Source of the DNA: Methylomarinum sp.
Lineage (GTDB): Bacteria > Pseudomonadota > Gammaproteobacteria > Methylococcales > Methylomonadaceae
DNA: 13,328 nt
NCBI GenBank assembly: GCA_013139755.1
Contig: WTAG01000718.1
Coordinates: 1-13,328, forward strand
Direction: 5' to 3'
The translations under genes and the position numbers were made by a program. Below, piece by piece: positions 1 through 6,680 of the stretch. Position 1 is the stretch's first letter. Each line of letters opens with the position of its first letter. Below the pieces are notes generated by a model. The model worked only from the letters and a program-made list of their open reading frames with translations, searched no databases and was not told the DNA's origin.

Positions 1-1
1 A

Positions 2-121
2 AAACAGGCTATTTATCAGAAATACAATTTTAATTTGATTGAGTTGACTGATGAGGAAGTGCTGAATCTGGATGATATTTTGCCTAGGTTGTTGTTGAAA
101 TTTGGGGTACAGGCTTATTGA
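2..121 (+). CDS. C-terminal end of an unidentified protein (5' truncated by window)
   Basis: An open frame runs from base 2 to a TGA at 119-121 and encodes the last 39 residues of a protein whose start lies outside the window. The fragment contains NFNLIELTDEEV followed by LDDILPRLLLKFG. A helix ending in Tyr followed by an 'LIEL' strand and a terminal helix is reminiscent of the end of Vsr-like or other PD-(D/E)XK endonuclease folds, but this is only a resemblance over a short piece. It points the same way as the next gene, 138 bp upstream of that gene's likely start. Function is not assigned. Confidence 0.55.
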   Translation, partial: KQAIYQKYNFNLIELTDEEVLNLDDILPRLLLKFGVQAY

Positions 122-228
122 ATTAGGGAATAATTGAGAATTTTAATTCATTAAAAAAATATCGGTTATTTGGAGTGATGTTTTTAGACTTAAAGTAGTC
201 AATATAAATTATATGTAGGAAAATTAAT

Positions 229-270
229 ATGACCTTTAGGATTGAAATGGAGAGTTATTTTGGCTCGTGA
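229..270 (+). other. Possible 13-codon leader ORF overlapping the HNH gene start
   Basis: ATG 229 lies 8 bases after AGGA (217-220), the best ribosome site in this stretch. It opens a 13-codon frame that ends at TGA 268-270, ten bases past the TTG 260 start of the HNH gene in another frame. Ribosomes finishing the short frame could reinitiate at the TTG. Alternatively it is chance, or a sign that a frameshift separates a former ATG start from the gene. No conserved peptide is recognised. Confidence 0.25.
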
Positions 271-1804
271 TAATTTTACTAAGATAGTTATTGAAAAATT
301 AAAAGCAAGAGTAGCGCATCGATGTTCCAATCCTGATTGTCGAGTTCCAACCTCCGCACCATCAGCAGATAATAAAGTAAATAATATTGGTGTGGCGGCT
401 CATATACATGCCGCTTCTTCTGGAGGGCCAAGATACGACAAGTTGATGACTGTTGCTGAAAGAAAATCTATAGATAATGCTATATGGTTATGTGCAAATT
501 GCTCTATTAACATTGATAGAGATGAAAATAGGTATACCGATATTTTTTTAAAAGAATGGAAGGTAAAAGCCGAGGATACTGCCCGCGCTGAGCTTGGGAA
601 AAAATTGCCAAGTAATAATGAAACTATCGATACTGTAACAGCTGCTCTGACAGGTTTACCTAAAAACCCCATCATGAATGCTATATCTAATGTGCACCAA
701 GCCACTGAAAAAGCATATGAATTTATTGACCCAAGGTTTTTAGTGAAAACTGCACATAATGATGGTTTAACATCCATTAGAATTTATGCAAAAGAAGATG
801 TTTCATTAATGCTGAATGTTAGAGCCGAAAATGTTAGTGAATATTTGGAAAAGTATCGGTACTTGATAGAGCATGGTAAAGATTTCGTAATGAAATCTGA
901 GGCGATTACCATTGAAGGTTCAAAGTTATTTGATGAAATTTTTAATCATAATGATGGAACCTTAAGTATTTTGACTAAGAAAAAACAGGCAACGCAAAAG
1001 CTATGGTTGGTTAAAAAAGAAACAGGCGTAGTTGAGGTGTTTGATGATATTTTAGGAACTATTACATTTGGAACTAAATCTTTCGCTTTTAATGGGTCGG
1101 CGTATAACAAGATTTTTAGTTTAAGCTTCAGGAAAAACTTGGTTGGCAGCCATAATGAAGCGAACTTTACGATGCATTTTTGTTTTGACCAATGGGAAGG
1201 AATGAATTTAATGAGCCTTCCTTATTTTGATAAAGTTTTATCATTAATTTCCAAATTGGCTCAAGGTTGGGAGATATATACTTCTCTGGAAATAATGGGA
1301 GTCCAGATTTTCTCTAGTCAGGGGATGCAGCTTAATGAACTGGACTATATCTTATGTACAAATACCTTATTACACTATACTAAGCGTTGTAAAATTATTT
1401 CAATAGCATTGCGTCAGGACATTGATTTCACATCAGATGTGTCTTTTACAGCAGATGAGCACCAGAATATTGTTGAAATAGTGGAAATTATTGAAGGAGA
1501 GCAAGTTTACGATGAAAGTAAAGTGAGTAATCTCACCTGTAATTTATTGGTTGATGACGAATGTAAGAATGTAAAAATGCTGGTTGAATCAACCGAACCG
1601 ACTTCAATGCAATGGGTGGAAAAGGTTGCTGATAAGGTTTCACTATTTGGAAATGATGTTACTTTACCAGCAAAAATAATCTCTTTAGACCCTGTAATAC
1701 CTAAAATTCGTGGCAAAGTAGATGAGCTAAAGAGTGGGGATGCAATTAAAATTGAGTGGGTTCCACAGAAAGGCTTTAAGTGTACTGTGAGTTATGAACT
1801 TTAA
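260..1804 (+). CDS. HNH endonuclease-domain protein with large uncharacterised C-terminal region
   Basis: The first ~95 residues form an HNH (beta-beta-alpha metal) nuclease domain. It has a zinc pair C22-x4-C27 (CSNPDC), the AAHI strand with H48, the GGPRYD loop, N73 in SIDNAIWLC, a second zinc pair C78-x2-C81, and D86 in NIDRD where classical HNH proteins have the third His. The string IGVAAHI...SGGPRYD...LC..C...ID.D..W..KAE is typical of HNH domains used by bacterial defence effectors such as Cap5 relatives, which suggests DNA cleavage. Residues ~145-514 match no family I recognise, and I see no clear SAVED signature; this part may be a sensor. The TTG at 260 is preferred because the product then begins MARDNF, as I recall for relatives, and GGAGAG at 249-254 is well spaced. 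An in-frame TTG at 242 would add six residues. It is convergent with the next gene. The nuclease domain is confident; a defence role is inference. Confidence 0.8.
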   Translation: MARDNFTKIVIEKLKARVAHRCSNPDCRVPTSAPSADNKVNNIGVAAHIHAASSGGPRYDKLMTVAERKSIDNAIWLCANCSINIDRDENRYTDIFLKEWKVKAEDTARAELGKKLPSNNETIDTVTAALTGLPKNPIMNAISNVHQATEKAYEFIDPRFLVKTAHNDGLTSIRIYAKEDVSLMLNVRAENVSEYLEKYRYLIEHGKDFVMKSEAITIEGSKLFDEIFNHNDGTLSILTKKKQATQKLWLVKKETGVVEVFDDILGTITFGTKSFAFNGSAYNKIFSLSFRKNLVGSHNEANFTMHFCFDQWEGMNLMSLPYFDKVLSLISKLAQGWEIYTSLEIMGVQIFSSQGMQLNELDYILCTNTLLHYTKRCKIISIALRQDIDFTSDVSFTADEHQNIVEIVEIIEGEQVYDESKVSNLTCNLLVDDECKNVKMLVESTEPTSMQWVEKVADKVSLFGNDVTLPAKIISLDPVIPKIRGKVDELKSGDAIKIEWVPQKGFKCTVSYEL

Positions 1805-1919
1805 TATATCTTAATGGAATAAATCTTTTGAAAACAATAAAACAATGGGGGCAGATTGTAATATTGCTTACTTAACAGCTGATTTACATTGGCTAGAGTT
1901 AAAGCGAAAGCTGAATGGT

Positions 1920-4163
1920 CTATAGTTCCCATACTGCTTTCTGCTCAATAACATCAATAAAACAACTACCTGAAAATCCATTAGGATAAAGTGTTGGTTT
2001 AGCATGTTTTTTTGGGCGTGAATTATCATCTATGTTTATAGGCTGACCAGTAAATAAACCATTTGGATCATTCAAAAAATGACTGTCATCACGCAGGGCA
2101 ATCAGTATTTCTTCAATTGACACCTTTAGAAATCCAGAGAATATTTCGTGATCATGTTCTAAAGACGTGTCAACAATCCAGCCATTTACTGAGGTTATTT
2201 CGTTTTTATTAAGATTAAGATTAAGATTAAGATTAAGATTAAGATTAAGTGCAAGTGCTAATTCAACGTCCGACACAAGAGCCGTTTGTACCGCTTTGAC
2301 CTTGCGACGTAATTGTAATCCCGCTTTACGTATAGTATTGGTCTTATGTAGCCAAGCGTCTTGAGTAGTGCTTCTTAGGAAGGTTGACTTAACTTCTAGT
2401 ACTAATAAATGGCCATCCCTAATACATATTAGATCAACTTCCCCTGGGTCTTCGAATTCAGCCTTTGTTGGTTGATAGTTTAGGCAGACAAGAAATCCTC
2501 TTTCTTCAAAACATTTGGCTAATCGATGTTCAATTTGTTCTGTTTCTTTACGCACACCTACTCGACGAGAACCAAGTCTACGAAGGTTATTAATGGCTGC
2601 GCTGCTGTTGTTTTGTAATGCGGCTACCCATGGCAATTGAAAAAGGTAGCGACCCATTTTTAAAATGGGTAATTCGAAAAGCTCTGGCTTCTGTGTTGGT
2701 TCATTATTTCTTAACCGAGACGATAATGCCTTTAGATCGTTAGTCCAAAAATCAAGAATTGCTTCGGTTGCTAAGGGGTGACCTTGTGGGAAATTTTCGC
2801 TAACTGTCCATGGCTGAATAGTTTTGATTTTGGTTTGTCTATCAGACCAAGTGATGGGGAATCGGTTTTGTAGTCCTTGTATTAGCCCCTCCATTGCAAG
2901 TCGACTTAATGCTTGTCTAGAGTTTCCCGTTTCAGTTAAATGGTTTTTGTAAGGAAGGATATAATCAACGTTATAAAATGCAGTCATTAGTTCTAATGAT
3001 AATAATGCTCGAAATAAATCTACCTGTAGTCCTGTTTTAATTATTATGGATTCATCTAAACCATAGACTTCAGTGAGTTGTAGGTAGGTACGAGTCGCTT
3101 TCATGTAGGCGAAAAAATTCATTTCATTATTTCCAAGTCGTTCAATAAGAAATGTGTCTAGTTCAGGTGATGAAAAAGTCTCAAGAGCGCGGTAATGCCA
3201 ATAATTATGAAGGCGAGAGAGTTTTTCACCATTACGATGCCAAGCCCTTTCTTCATCAGGATTAAGTTTAACAATAATTAGTTCTGATCCAGAAAATTCA
3301 AAGCGAATACTGTCATCGTAGCAGAATGCATCAACAGATTGAGACAGAAAACTGTTGAGTTCAATCTGTGCATCAATTAATAATACTAAGGCTTGGTAAA
3401 TATCATCCCTTGGCCTTGGTAAATCAGATGAAGGAAATAAAAAGGGTGATAAATGCTCGCGTAGTGATTGACCAACAATCTCTTCGGAAATATGAAATGT
3501 ATCTTCAGTGGTCGTAAGCTTCCAGATTAAAGTATCATTAATGGCATCCCAAGTTGCCTGCATTTCATTATTGGTATCAGCGTTTTTATCTTGAGAAAAT
3601 TCTTTAGGTATCAAATATTCAAAGGCATACAAACTGGCATATGTTAATAACTCAAGAGGTGATAGTTCGATGAGAGGCGCTCTGTACGTTTCAACCTCAG
3701 CAATGCGTTCACGATTGGCTTGGTCAAAGGTATGGCAGATTTTGACAAACTCATTGAACTCTTCGGTTTCGATGGTGGCTATTTTTTCAATTTCTTTCCA
3801 ACGCTCGGAGTGTTGCCGTTGAACGAGCTTTGAATATCTAACAGCACGGCGAACAGCGTCAGGTGAAATTTTAGATATATGGTGTACTAAATCAAAGCAG
3901 GCTGTTTTCTCTTGCTCCATATAACGAGCTAGGGCAAGAGTGAAGGGCTCTGATTCATACAGCTCAGAGGGTAAGTTGGTCAAAAAATCACATGACCAGA
4001 AGTCAGAATTCCGCTCAACCGCTTTAACCTTATTTTTACCTCGTCGTGCAGGTTTTCCAGCAAGATACATTTCAGTAACGCTAATTGCAGCATCAGATGA
4101 TGATAGACCAAGGGTGATAGCCTGTTCAAACTTTAGTTCGTAAATATTTTGATTTTTTTCCAA
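1920..4163 (-). CDS. Large protein with C-terminal PD-(D/E)XK nuclease domain and (LN)7 tract
   Basis: This 747-residue soluble protein has a C-terminal PD-(D/E)XK nuclease core. A helix (EQIEHRLAKCFEERGF, ~535-555) is followed by D577 in GEVDLICIRDG and by E590-x-K592 in LVLEVKST, the usual metal-binding D...ExK set. After the next helix comes Leu-Asn repeated seven times (639-652), then a strand VNGWIVDTSLE and a final helix. The tract therefore sits in a linker inside the nuclease fold. The first ~530 residues are mostly helical, rich in Trp/Arg and acidic residues, and match no family I know. The start is TTG 4163 (the upstream frame closes at TAA) with no clear Shine-Dalgarno; ATG at residue 32 is an alternative. 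It is convergent with the HNH gene and preceded by clustered dyads at 4257-4292. Likely a DNA nuclease of defence, mobile-element or repair type; the role is inference. Confidence 0.75.
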   Translation of the reverse strand: MEKNQNIYELKFEQAITLGLSSSDAAISVTEMYLAGKPARRGKNKVKAVERNSDFWSCDFLTNLPSELYESEPFTLALARYMEQEKTACFDLVHHISKISPDAVRRAVRYSKLVQRQHSERWKEIEKIATIETEEFNEFVKICHTFDQANRERIAEVETYRAPLIELSPLELLTYASLYAFEYLIPKEFSQDKNADTNNEMQATWDAINDTLIWKLTTTEDTFHISEEIVGQSLREHLSPFLFPSSDLPRPRDDIYQALVLLIDAQIELNSFLSQSVDAFCYDDSIRFEFSGSELIIVKLNPDEERAWHRNGEKLSRLHNYWHYRALETFSSPELDTFLIERLGNNEMNFFAYMKATRTYLQLTEVYGLDESIIIKTGLQVDLFRALLSLELMTAFYNVDYILPYKNHLTETGNSRQALSRLAMEGLIQGLQNRFPITWSDRQTKIKTIQPWTVSENFPQGHPLATEAILDFWTNDLKALSSRLRNNEPTQKPELFELPILKMGRYLFQLPWVAALQNNSSAAINNLRRLGSRRVGVRKETEQIEHRLAKCFEERGFLVCLNYQPTKAEFEDPGEVDLICIRDGHLLVLEVKSTFLRSTTQDAWLHKTNTIRKAGLQLRRKVKAVQTALVSDVELALALNLNLNLNLNLNLNKNEITSVNGWIVDTSLEHDHEIFSGFLKVSIEEILIALRDDSHFLNDPNGLFTGQPINIDDNSRPKKHAKPTLYPNGFSGSCFIDVIEQKAVWEL
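2208..2249. repeat. Hexanucleotide microsatellite, 7 perfect ATTAAG units, in coding sequence
   Basis: Seven uninterrupted copies of ATTAAG lie in the minus-strand nuclease gene, where each unit reads CTT AAT (Leu-Asn). Gain or loss of units by slippage would keep the reading frame and only lengthen or shorten the tract. It is flanked by a degenerate GCAAGT step on the right, which reads Leu-Ala and looks like an older variant of the same unit. Confidence 0.95.
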
Positions 4164-4743
4164 GATAGCCGAAATTTAGGATAGGATAGTTGAGTTGTGT
4201 AGTAGTTAGTATAGAACATGTTTTTATTAAGTGGCAGGACTGCTGTTTTTTTAAATTGTAACGTTACACCTGTAAACTGTAATATTATTACACTTTTGTA
4301 TTTGGTGGTTTGCTGGAAAAAATAGTGCTGTTTCAGTGCTGTTGGCCCCTGATTTTAAGTGAAAGTCTAAGAGGGATGTTTAGTATTGTTGCTGCAACAG
4401 CATTCGATAATTTGCAACTATTATGGTGAGACGATGGTCTGAAATTAATAAGTGTTCATATAGAGTTGATAACATATAAACAGCTAACTGCTCAATATAT
4501 CCCGATAATAATGATTTTTAGTCGTATTTCTTTGATTTATAGTTTTCAAAAAGTGTAGGAACCCTATATTTAAGAACCAATATTATTAAAAGAGTTATGT
4601 GTTTATAGTAAAATGGAGCTTGTGATTATGGTTTTGACCCTCGTACTAATAAATGCAGGTAAGTTGTATAGTCAGCTTAACAAAATCAATAGAAACTCGT
4701 TTGTTTCTTGTAAATTAGGTGCAATAAAGCAATAGGAAAAACC
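4164..4743. other. 580-bp non-coding stretch upstream of the PD-(D/E)XK gene and the vapBC pair
   Basis: AT-rich, with no convincing long frame on either strand. It must hold the divergent control regions of the minus-strand nuclease gene and the plus-strand toxin-antitoxin pair. Visible items are the TGTAA dyad cluster (4257-4292), a 13-bp dyad TGTTGC-T-GCAACA (4387-4399) and a TATAGT hexamer at 4604-4609 that could be a -10 box for the pair, without a good -35. A 40-codon frame at 4613-4735 begins with a hydrophobic stretch but has no ribosome site. Confidence 0.5.
4257..4292. promoter_or_regulatory. Cluster of three overlapping TGTAA/TTACA dyads, possible operator
   Basis: Three inverted repeats built on the same half-site are packed into 36 bp. 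They are TGTAACGTTACA (4257-4268, perfect 12-bp palindrome), TTACA-CC-TGTAA (4264-4275) and TGTAAT-ATT-ATTACA (4278-4292). They lie 94-129 bp upstream of the TTG start of the minus-strand nuclease gene. Repeated half-sites of one kind suggest cooperative binding of a dimeric regulator. No cognate regulator is identifiable in the window. Confidence 0.4.
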
Positions 4744-4992
4744 ATGCAAGCTTATTATGAAATTGAAGCTGAAATCCCCTTAAATCACCAGCTCAAGTTA
4801 CAATTGCCTGAAAATATTCCCAGTGGTCGTGCCAAGGTTGCTGTTATTTATGAACTACCTGAAGAGCCTGAAAATAAGGCGGCAAAGTTAGTTGCTTTTT
4901 TAGAAGGCTTACCTGATGCTCCAGATGGTAAAAACTTGAGTCGTGAGGCTATAAGCGAGCATATTCAACAAGAAAGACAGGACTGGGATTGA
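4744..4992 (+). CDS. VapB-like antitoxin of a PIN-domain toxin
   Basis: This 82-residue protein is the expected partner of the downstream PIN toxin. Residues 1-36 alternate in a beta pattern (EIEAEIPLNHQLKLQLPENIP, then SGRAKVAVIYE). They resemble the short swapped-hairpin DNA-binding ends of antitoxins that carry 'L.LP......G.A.V.V'. The acidic C-terminal tail (SREAISEHIQQERQDWD) resembles the ER..WD toxin-neutralising ends of VapB-type antitoxins. AGGA at 4734-4737 sits six bases before the ATG. The stop is one base from the toxin start, so the two are translationally coupled. As in other such pairs, the antitoxin and complex would be expected to repress their own promoter. The exact antitoxin family is uncertain. 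Confidence 0.75.
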   Translation: MQAYYEIEAEIPLNHQLKLQLPENIPSGRAKVAVIYELPEEPENKAAKLVAFLEGLPDAPDGKNLSREAISEHIQQERQDWD

Positions 4993-4993
4993 T

Positions 4994-5395
4994 ATGGAGG
5001 CTGTCTATTTAGATACCTGTATGGTCATTGGTTTGATTGAAGGAGATTCTGAACAACGTATCGCTTTAAAAAAATACTTGTCAGGTACAACTGTTTTTAG
5101 TTCAGAACTGGTTAGATTAGAAGCTCGACTATTGGCCGTTCGGGAAAATAATTTCTCCCTGCTTAAGCTATACGATAATTTTTTCTCAGTTTGTAATTTT
5201 GTTGATTTAAATAGATCGGTTTTTGATTTGGCAACAACACTACGGGCAGAAAATAATTTAAAAACACCTGATGCTCTGCATCTAGCAGCAGCGATTGAAA
5301 GCAATTGTAGTGACTTTTGTACCAATGACAAGCACTTGCTAAAAATATCTACGCAGCATATCAAGGTTATAGATTGGGCTGTGTTATTGGGATAG
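4994..5395 (+). CDS. vapC: VapC-like PIN-domain ribonuclease toxin
   Basis: At 133 residues this is the normal size for a PIN toxin. All four acidic positions of the PIN active site are visible: D7 in VYLDTC, E43 in LVRLEARL, D93 in KTPDALHLAAAI and D112 in TNDKHL. The terminal strand is HIKVIDW. The family consists of Mg/Mn-dependent ribonucleases that typically cut tRNA or rRNA and arrest translation; the target here is unknown. It starts one base after the antitoxin stop, with AGGA at 4978-4981 inside the antitoxin gene as the ribosome site. The intact active site and frame suggest a functional toxin, which helps keep the surrounding accessory DNA. Confidence 0.88.
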   Translation: MEAVYLDTCMVIGLIEGDSEQRIALKKYLSGTTVFSSELVRLEARLLAVRENNFSLLKLYDNFFSVCNFVDLNRSVFDLATTLRAENNLKTPDALHLAAAIESNCSDFCTNDKHLLKISTQHIKVIDWAVLLG

Positions 5396-5779
5396 TAATC
5401 CCGAAGAAGCTATCAAATTTTTTTGTTAGCAGATACTGAGTGATTAGTATGTCATTAAAGGTATTTGTTTTCAGCTAATGAGCTATTAAAATACTCAGAA
5501 TTTTTTGAGGAGCTTACAAAATCTAACAAGTTTGTTTCTTGGTTTTTTAGATGGGGTGGGTGTTTTGTATGAGTTGTCCACAATTTATTTGCTGAAAGAG
5601 ATTGAAATAACTGATGCTGTCTTGGGACCATCTTTGGACCGAAGGAGCCCAGCTGAGACCATGGCTAATTTTTGAAAGGCAGCTGCGACGCGCCCTGACC
5701 ATTTGAGACGTTTTTTCACAAGGATTCGAATCCCTTGCTCGCCATTTTTAGATTTATTTTATTGAATTCAAAGTAAGTT
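5396..5779. other. 384-bp stretch without intact genes
   Basis: No frame with a start and ribosome site is visible. It holds a GGACC-ATCTTT-GGACC direct repeat near 5625-5642 and the tRNA-3'-end-like fragment at 5720-5744. With the nuclease pseudogene to its right, it looks like decayed mobile or accessory DNA. Confidence 0.5.
5720..5744 (+). other. tRNA 3'-end-like fragment, candidate attachment-site remnant
   Basis: AAGGA-TTCGAAT-CCCTT has the layout of a T-arm: a 5-nt stem with one mismatch around the canonical 7-nt TTCGAAT loop. It is followed by seven bases GCTCGCC, a discriminator-like A and a T run. The matching 5' acceptor strand GGCGAGC is not found at tRNA distance upstream, so this is not a full tRNA gene. 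Such 3' fragments are what integrative elements leave at one end after inserting in a tRNA gene. A chance match is possible. Confidence 0.3.
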
Positions 5780-6187
5780 TTAAATGTAATCTAGTTTGTC
5801 ACTCAAAATACCGCCACCGATAATTAGTAGTTCATCAATATCTCGATAGCATTCTGTTATTTCCTCAGTCAGCAACTATGCCCCACGATTCATATTAGCG
5901 GCTTTGAGTAATCTAGGTGGTTAGCTGGTATTAAATGACCTCTGTCATATCGTTGACCAGGTTCTTTATATGATTTAGTTGAAACTCTTGGGTAGCATAG
6001 GATCGTAATAGAAACACTTATTCTGCTTAAAGTTGTCAGTATCACGCTGGGCGTTGTATTGGAATTTAACGGTACCTTTTTTCTCGCAATCTACCCAGAT
6101 AGTAAACGTCTTAACTAACAGCTACTTATAGTCTAGCTTTTGAATATCAGCTGCATTATCGGATAGACTGACTATAATCAACACCAT
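5780..6187 (-). pseudogene. Degraded DNA/RNA non-specific endonuclease (NUC1/EndoG-type)
   Basis: On the minus strand three frame segments together read like a DNA/RNA non-specific endonuclease. The first (6187 down to ~5978) gives TFTIWVDCEKKGTVKFQYNA, then a Tyr-Tyr-Asp-Pro stretch, interrupted by a TAG after DYK. After a frameshift the second gives YDRGHLIPANHLDYS, the catalytic DRGH motif (codons at 5946-5935), with its His and the following substrate-side residues. After a gap and another shift the third gives NRGA-stop-LLTEEITECYR, where TAG stands for the expected Trp, then IDELLIIGGGILSDKLDYI and TAA at 5782-5780. Roughly 20 residues seem deleted before NRGA, and the C-terminal part of the domain is absent. 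Two internal stops, two shifts and a truncation make it a clear pseudogene. Family members are Mg-dependent secreted or periplasmic nucleases. Confidence 0.85.
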
Positions 6188-6239
6188 AATAAAAATAATT
6201 TACAGTGTTGTATTGATGTAACTTATGAGGCTTTAAATA

Positions 6240-6368
6240 ATGAAAATGTCAAAAGAAATAAAGAGAATAGTCCAGATAATCGCCCTATTATTAGCCGTTG
6301 GGTGTGTTGTTTATATAAATTCCACAGCCACAATGAGCATGGGTGATTTTTCTGGTAACGGTAGATAA
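6240..6368 (+). CDS. Small single-pass membrane protein (42 aa)
   Basis: ATG 6240 follows GAGG at 6227-6230 with nine bases spacing. The peptide has a charged N-terminus (MKMSKEIKR), one hydrophobic segment at ~10-26 (IVQIIALLLAVGCVVYI), and a small-residue tail TATMSMGDFSGNGR. It fits a one-helix membrane peptide, or a signal peptide with a very short mature part. It is divergent from the nuclease pseudogene. The Gly/Asn-rich end stops abruptly, so it could be the stub of a longer glycine-rich protein. No known family is recognised. Confidence 0.45.
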   Translation: MKMSKEIKRIVQIIALLLAVGCVVYINSTATMSMGDFSGNGR

Positions 6369-6572
6369 GTAACAACTAGGAGTCAACACAGAATTTGGAA
6401 TGCCAAATGGAATACACTTTTTATATATACCTAGCTTATTCAAACAAATAAATCTGGTTGAATAACGCCTGCAGTATTCCTTGTATTAATCATAAAAGTG
6501 AACCTGATATTGCATGTCGCTTTTTGATAACAAACTTTGATACCAAAAAATACAATTCTGACACGGTTTTGT
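6369..6572. other. AT-rich intergenic stretch, no gene seen
   Basis: Both strands are interrupted in all frames at short intervals, apart from an unrecognised minus-strand open frame through 6369-6480 without a credible start. With the repeat element next to it (to 6677) this makes a 312-bp gap between genes. No terminator hairpin with a T run is evident. Confidence 0.4.
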
Positions 6573-6677
6573 AAGGTATAACCTCAATGCCATTAAGTTA
6601 ATCCTCAAAAGATGCGCTTCGTTCCTCAGCACATCCTATATTAAAAATTCTTAACTTAATGACATTGGGTATAACTT
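6573..6677. repeat. Short palindromic element (MITE/REP-like) with possible 8-bp target duplication
   Basis: Arms CAATGCCATTAAGTTAA (6585-6601) and TTAACTTAATGACATTG (6651-6667) are inverted repeats matching at 16 of 17 positions. Between them lies a second, smaller palindrome GATGCGC...GCACATC (6611-6635). GGTATAAC occurs directly repeated just outside (6575-6582 and 6668-6675), as a target-site duplication would. However, the flanks also pair imperfectly as an extension of the arms, so the border is ambiguous. There is no coding capacity. The inner palindrome recurs at 12722-12752. Confidence 0.7.
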
Positions 6678-6680
6678 CTA

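Noticed and set aside
400..777. Minus-strand frame of 125 codons
   Set aside because: It lies opposite the HNH domain, whose zinc and catalytic residues prove the plus strand; it has no motif of its own.
1805..1919. Bidirectional terminator between the convergent nuclease genes
   Set aside because: No stem of useful length with a T run could be found by eye in this gap.
2208..2249. Hexanucleotide repeats considered as a CRISPR-like or iteron array
   Set aside because: The units are 6 bp with no spacers, lie inside a coding frame, and no replication or cas gene is nearby.
2167..2364. Plus-strand frame with a Leu-Arg repeat
   Set aside because: It is the antisense reading of the (Leu-Asn)7 repeat in the larger nuclease gene, which has a catalytic motif set and 747 codons.
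4613..4735. 40-codon plus-strand frame with a hydrophobic start, ahead of the antitoxin
   Set aside because: It has no ribosome site and ends within the antitoxin's own Shine-Dalgarno region; more likely leader DNA.
5005..5364. Minus-strand frame of 119 codons
   Set aside because: It is the shadow of the PIN toxin, which keeps all four active-site acids.
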